Positions 4,903 to 5,146 of a stretch of 5,146 bases of DNA are shown here, in pieces. The stretch is from an uncultured Eubacteriales bacterium (lineage in GTDB: Bacteria > Bacillota > Clostridia > Christensenellales > Borkfalkiaceae). Positions within the stretch are counted from its first letter, which is position 1. Every line of letters begins with the position of its first letter. The notes beneath the pieces are model-generated. The model saw nothing but the letters and a program-made list of their open reading frames with translations. It was not told where the DNA came from and ran no database searches. A program made the translations under genes and the position numbers. The DNA is taken from NCBI GenBank assembly GCA_900549005.1, contig URMT01000103.1, forward strand, positions 1 to 5,146, given 5' to 3'.

Positions 4903-4950
4903 ATGAGATTTCTCCGCTTCACTCACTTCGTTCGTTTCGGTCGAAATGAC
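4903..4950 (-). repeat. Dispersed intergenic repeat of the GTCATTTCGACCGAA type
   Basis: On the minus strand the element runs from GTCATTTCGACCGAAACG to GCGGAGAAATCTCAT. Short elements with this frame, running from GTCATTTCGACCGAA to GGAGAAATCTC, recur between genes in many uncultured Clostridia (from memory). The ends carry small inverted matches (ATTTC at 4908-4912, GAAAT at 4943-4947), and the middle has tandem CGAA/GTGA-like units. It lies just upstream of the trmN6 promoter. Only one copy is in this window, so repeat status rests on recognition. Confidence 0.55.
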
Positions 4951-4973
4951 AAAGACTATATCAAGAAATTGTC

Positions 4974-5021
4974 TACCCTTCCGTCACACTTCGCGTGCCA
5001 CCTCCCCTAAGCAAGGGGAGG
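4974..5021 (-). repeat. Dispersed hairpin repeat of the CCTCCCCTT...AGGGGAGGTGGCACGCGAAG type
   Basis: CCTCCCCT (5001-5008) and AGGGGAGG (5014-5021) form a perfect 8-bp stem with a 5-base loop. Next to it lies a second small stem, CACGC-GAA-GTGTG on the minus strand (4996-4984), and then GACGGAAGGGTA. This two-hairpin layout matches a widespread intergenic repeat class of Clostridia (from memory). It has no T tract and is unlikely to be a terminator. A single copy is present here. Confidence 0.6.
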
Positions 5022-5146
5022 CTTACCATTACCCCTGCCCATCACGGGTTCAGAGAAGCAAGCAAGACAAGGCGAACGCTCTACCACATTCCTGCACGTC
5101 AACCCTTGGAGATGCGAGCAGTACAAGGAGCGCGAGGAAAACCTGA
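5011..5146 (+). CDS. Unassigned open frame running off the right end
   Basis: After the TAA at 5008-5010 one plus-strand frame stays open to the end and contains ITGSEKQARQGE, then TTFLHVNPWRCEQYKEREENL at the edge. No ATG or GTG start and no ribosome site are visible, so if real it is an internal gene fragment whose authentic part begins somewhere after about 5023. The string V-N-P-W-R-C followed by an aromatic and E-R-E-E loosely recalls the (D/N)P-W-R-C start of the ParB-like domain in some plasmid partition proteins; this is a weak impression from memory. The minus strand also has open stretches here, and the frame may be spurious. Confidence 0.25.

Noticed and set aside
4864..4926. Twenty-one-residue N-terminal extension of trmN6
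   Set aside because: It reads through the -35/-10 boxes and the dispersed repeat; homology to YabB proteins begins at the ATG at 4863.
1..5146. tRNA, rRNA or riboswitch
   Set aside because: No cloverleaf, rRNA core sequence or recognisable riboswitch motif was seen on either strand; the upstream region of the ECF S component, where an FMN riboswitch could sit, is not in the window.

Overview
The window looks like a metagenome-derived contig. Most of it (about 520 to at least 5020) comes from a gut-type Clostridia/Bacillota genome. Its left edge (1 to about 520) appears to be stitched from other DNA. The core proteins resemble Clostridia/Bacillus families. The trmN6-like (YabB) then rsmI (YabC) order is the one known from Bacillus subtilis, and the intergenic spaces carry short hairpin repeats of a kind common in uncultured Clostridia. 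The species cannot be named from this sequence.

Left edge: bases 1-67 (minus strand) encode a scrap of a type I restriction N6-adenine methyltransferase (HsdM, SAM-binding motif DPACGTGGFL). Bases 66-266 and 273-520 (minus strand) are very GC-rich. They encode the start of an ECF-transporter ATPase (Walker A GANGSGKST) and the end of an ECF S component resembling RibU, with an actinobacterial (Coriobacteriia-like) flavour. At about 515-525 this block is joined abruptly to the middle of mnmA, and at about 61-72 abruptly to hsdM. Every gene at both joins is cut inside its conserved core, so artificial chimerism is the simplest explanation.

Plus-strand unit (519-1631): the C-terminal two thirds of mnmA (tRNA 2-thiouridylase), then a small GNAT acetyltransferase only 4 nt downstream. 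Convergent spacer (1632-1876): a 30-bp perfect palindrome abutting a 16-bp-stem hairpin. The palindrome is followed by T7 on the minus strand and should terminate the minus-strand unit.

Minus-strand unit, read right to left: trmN6-like tRNA adenine methyltransferase (4863-4186), rsmI 16S rRNA C1402 2'-O-methyltransferase (3835-3032), then a DUF697-like membrane protein (2875-1877). mnmA, trmN6 and rsmI all modify the decoding machinery (tRNA wobble U34, a tRNA adenine, and the ribosomal P-site). trmN6 has a strong sigma-A-like promoter placed so that its mRNA would start at or next to the ATG. Between trmN6 and rsmI, where Bacillus carries yazA, lies a gene-free 350-bp island with nine successive hairpins bounded by TCAC(G)AAAATTTT inverted ends. 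It is the best candidate here for an undescribed element.

Right edge: two dispersed-repeat-like elements (4903-4950 and 4974-5021) sit upstream of trmN6. They are followed by an unassigned open frame running off the end, possibly from another sequence join.
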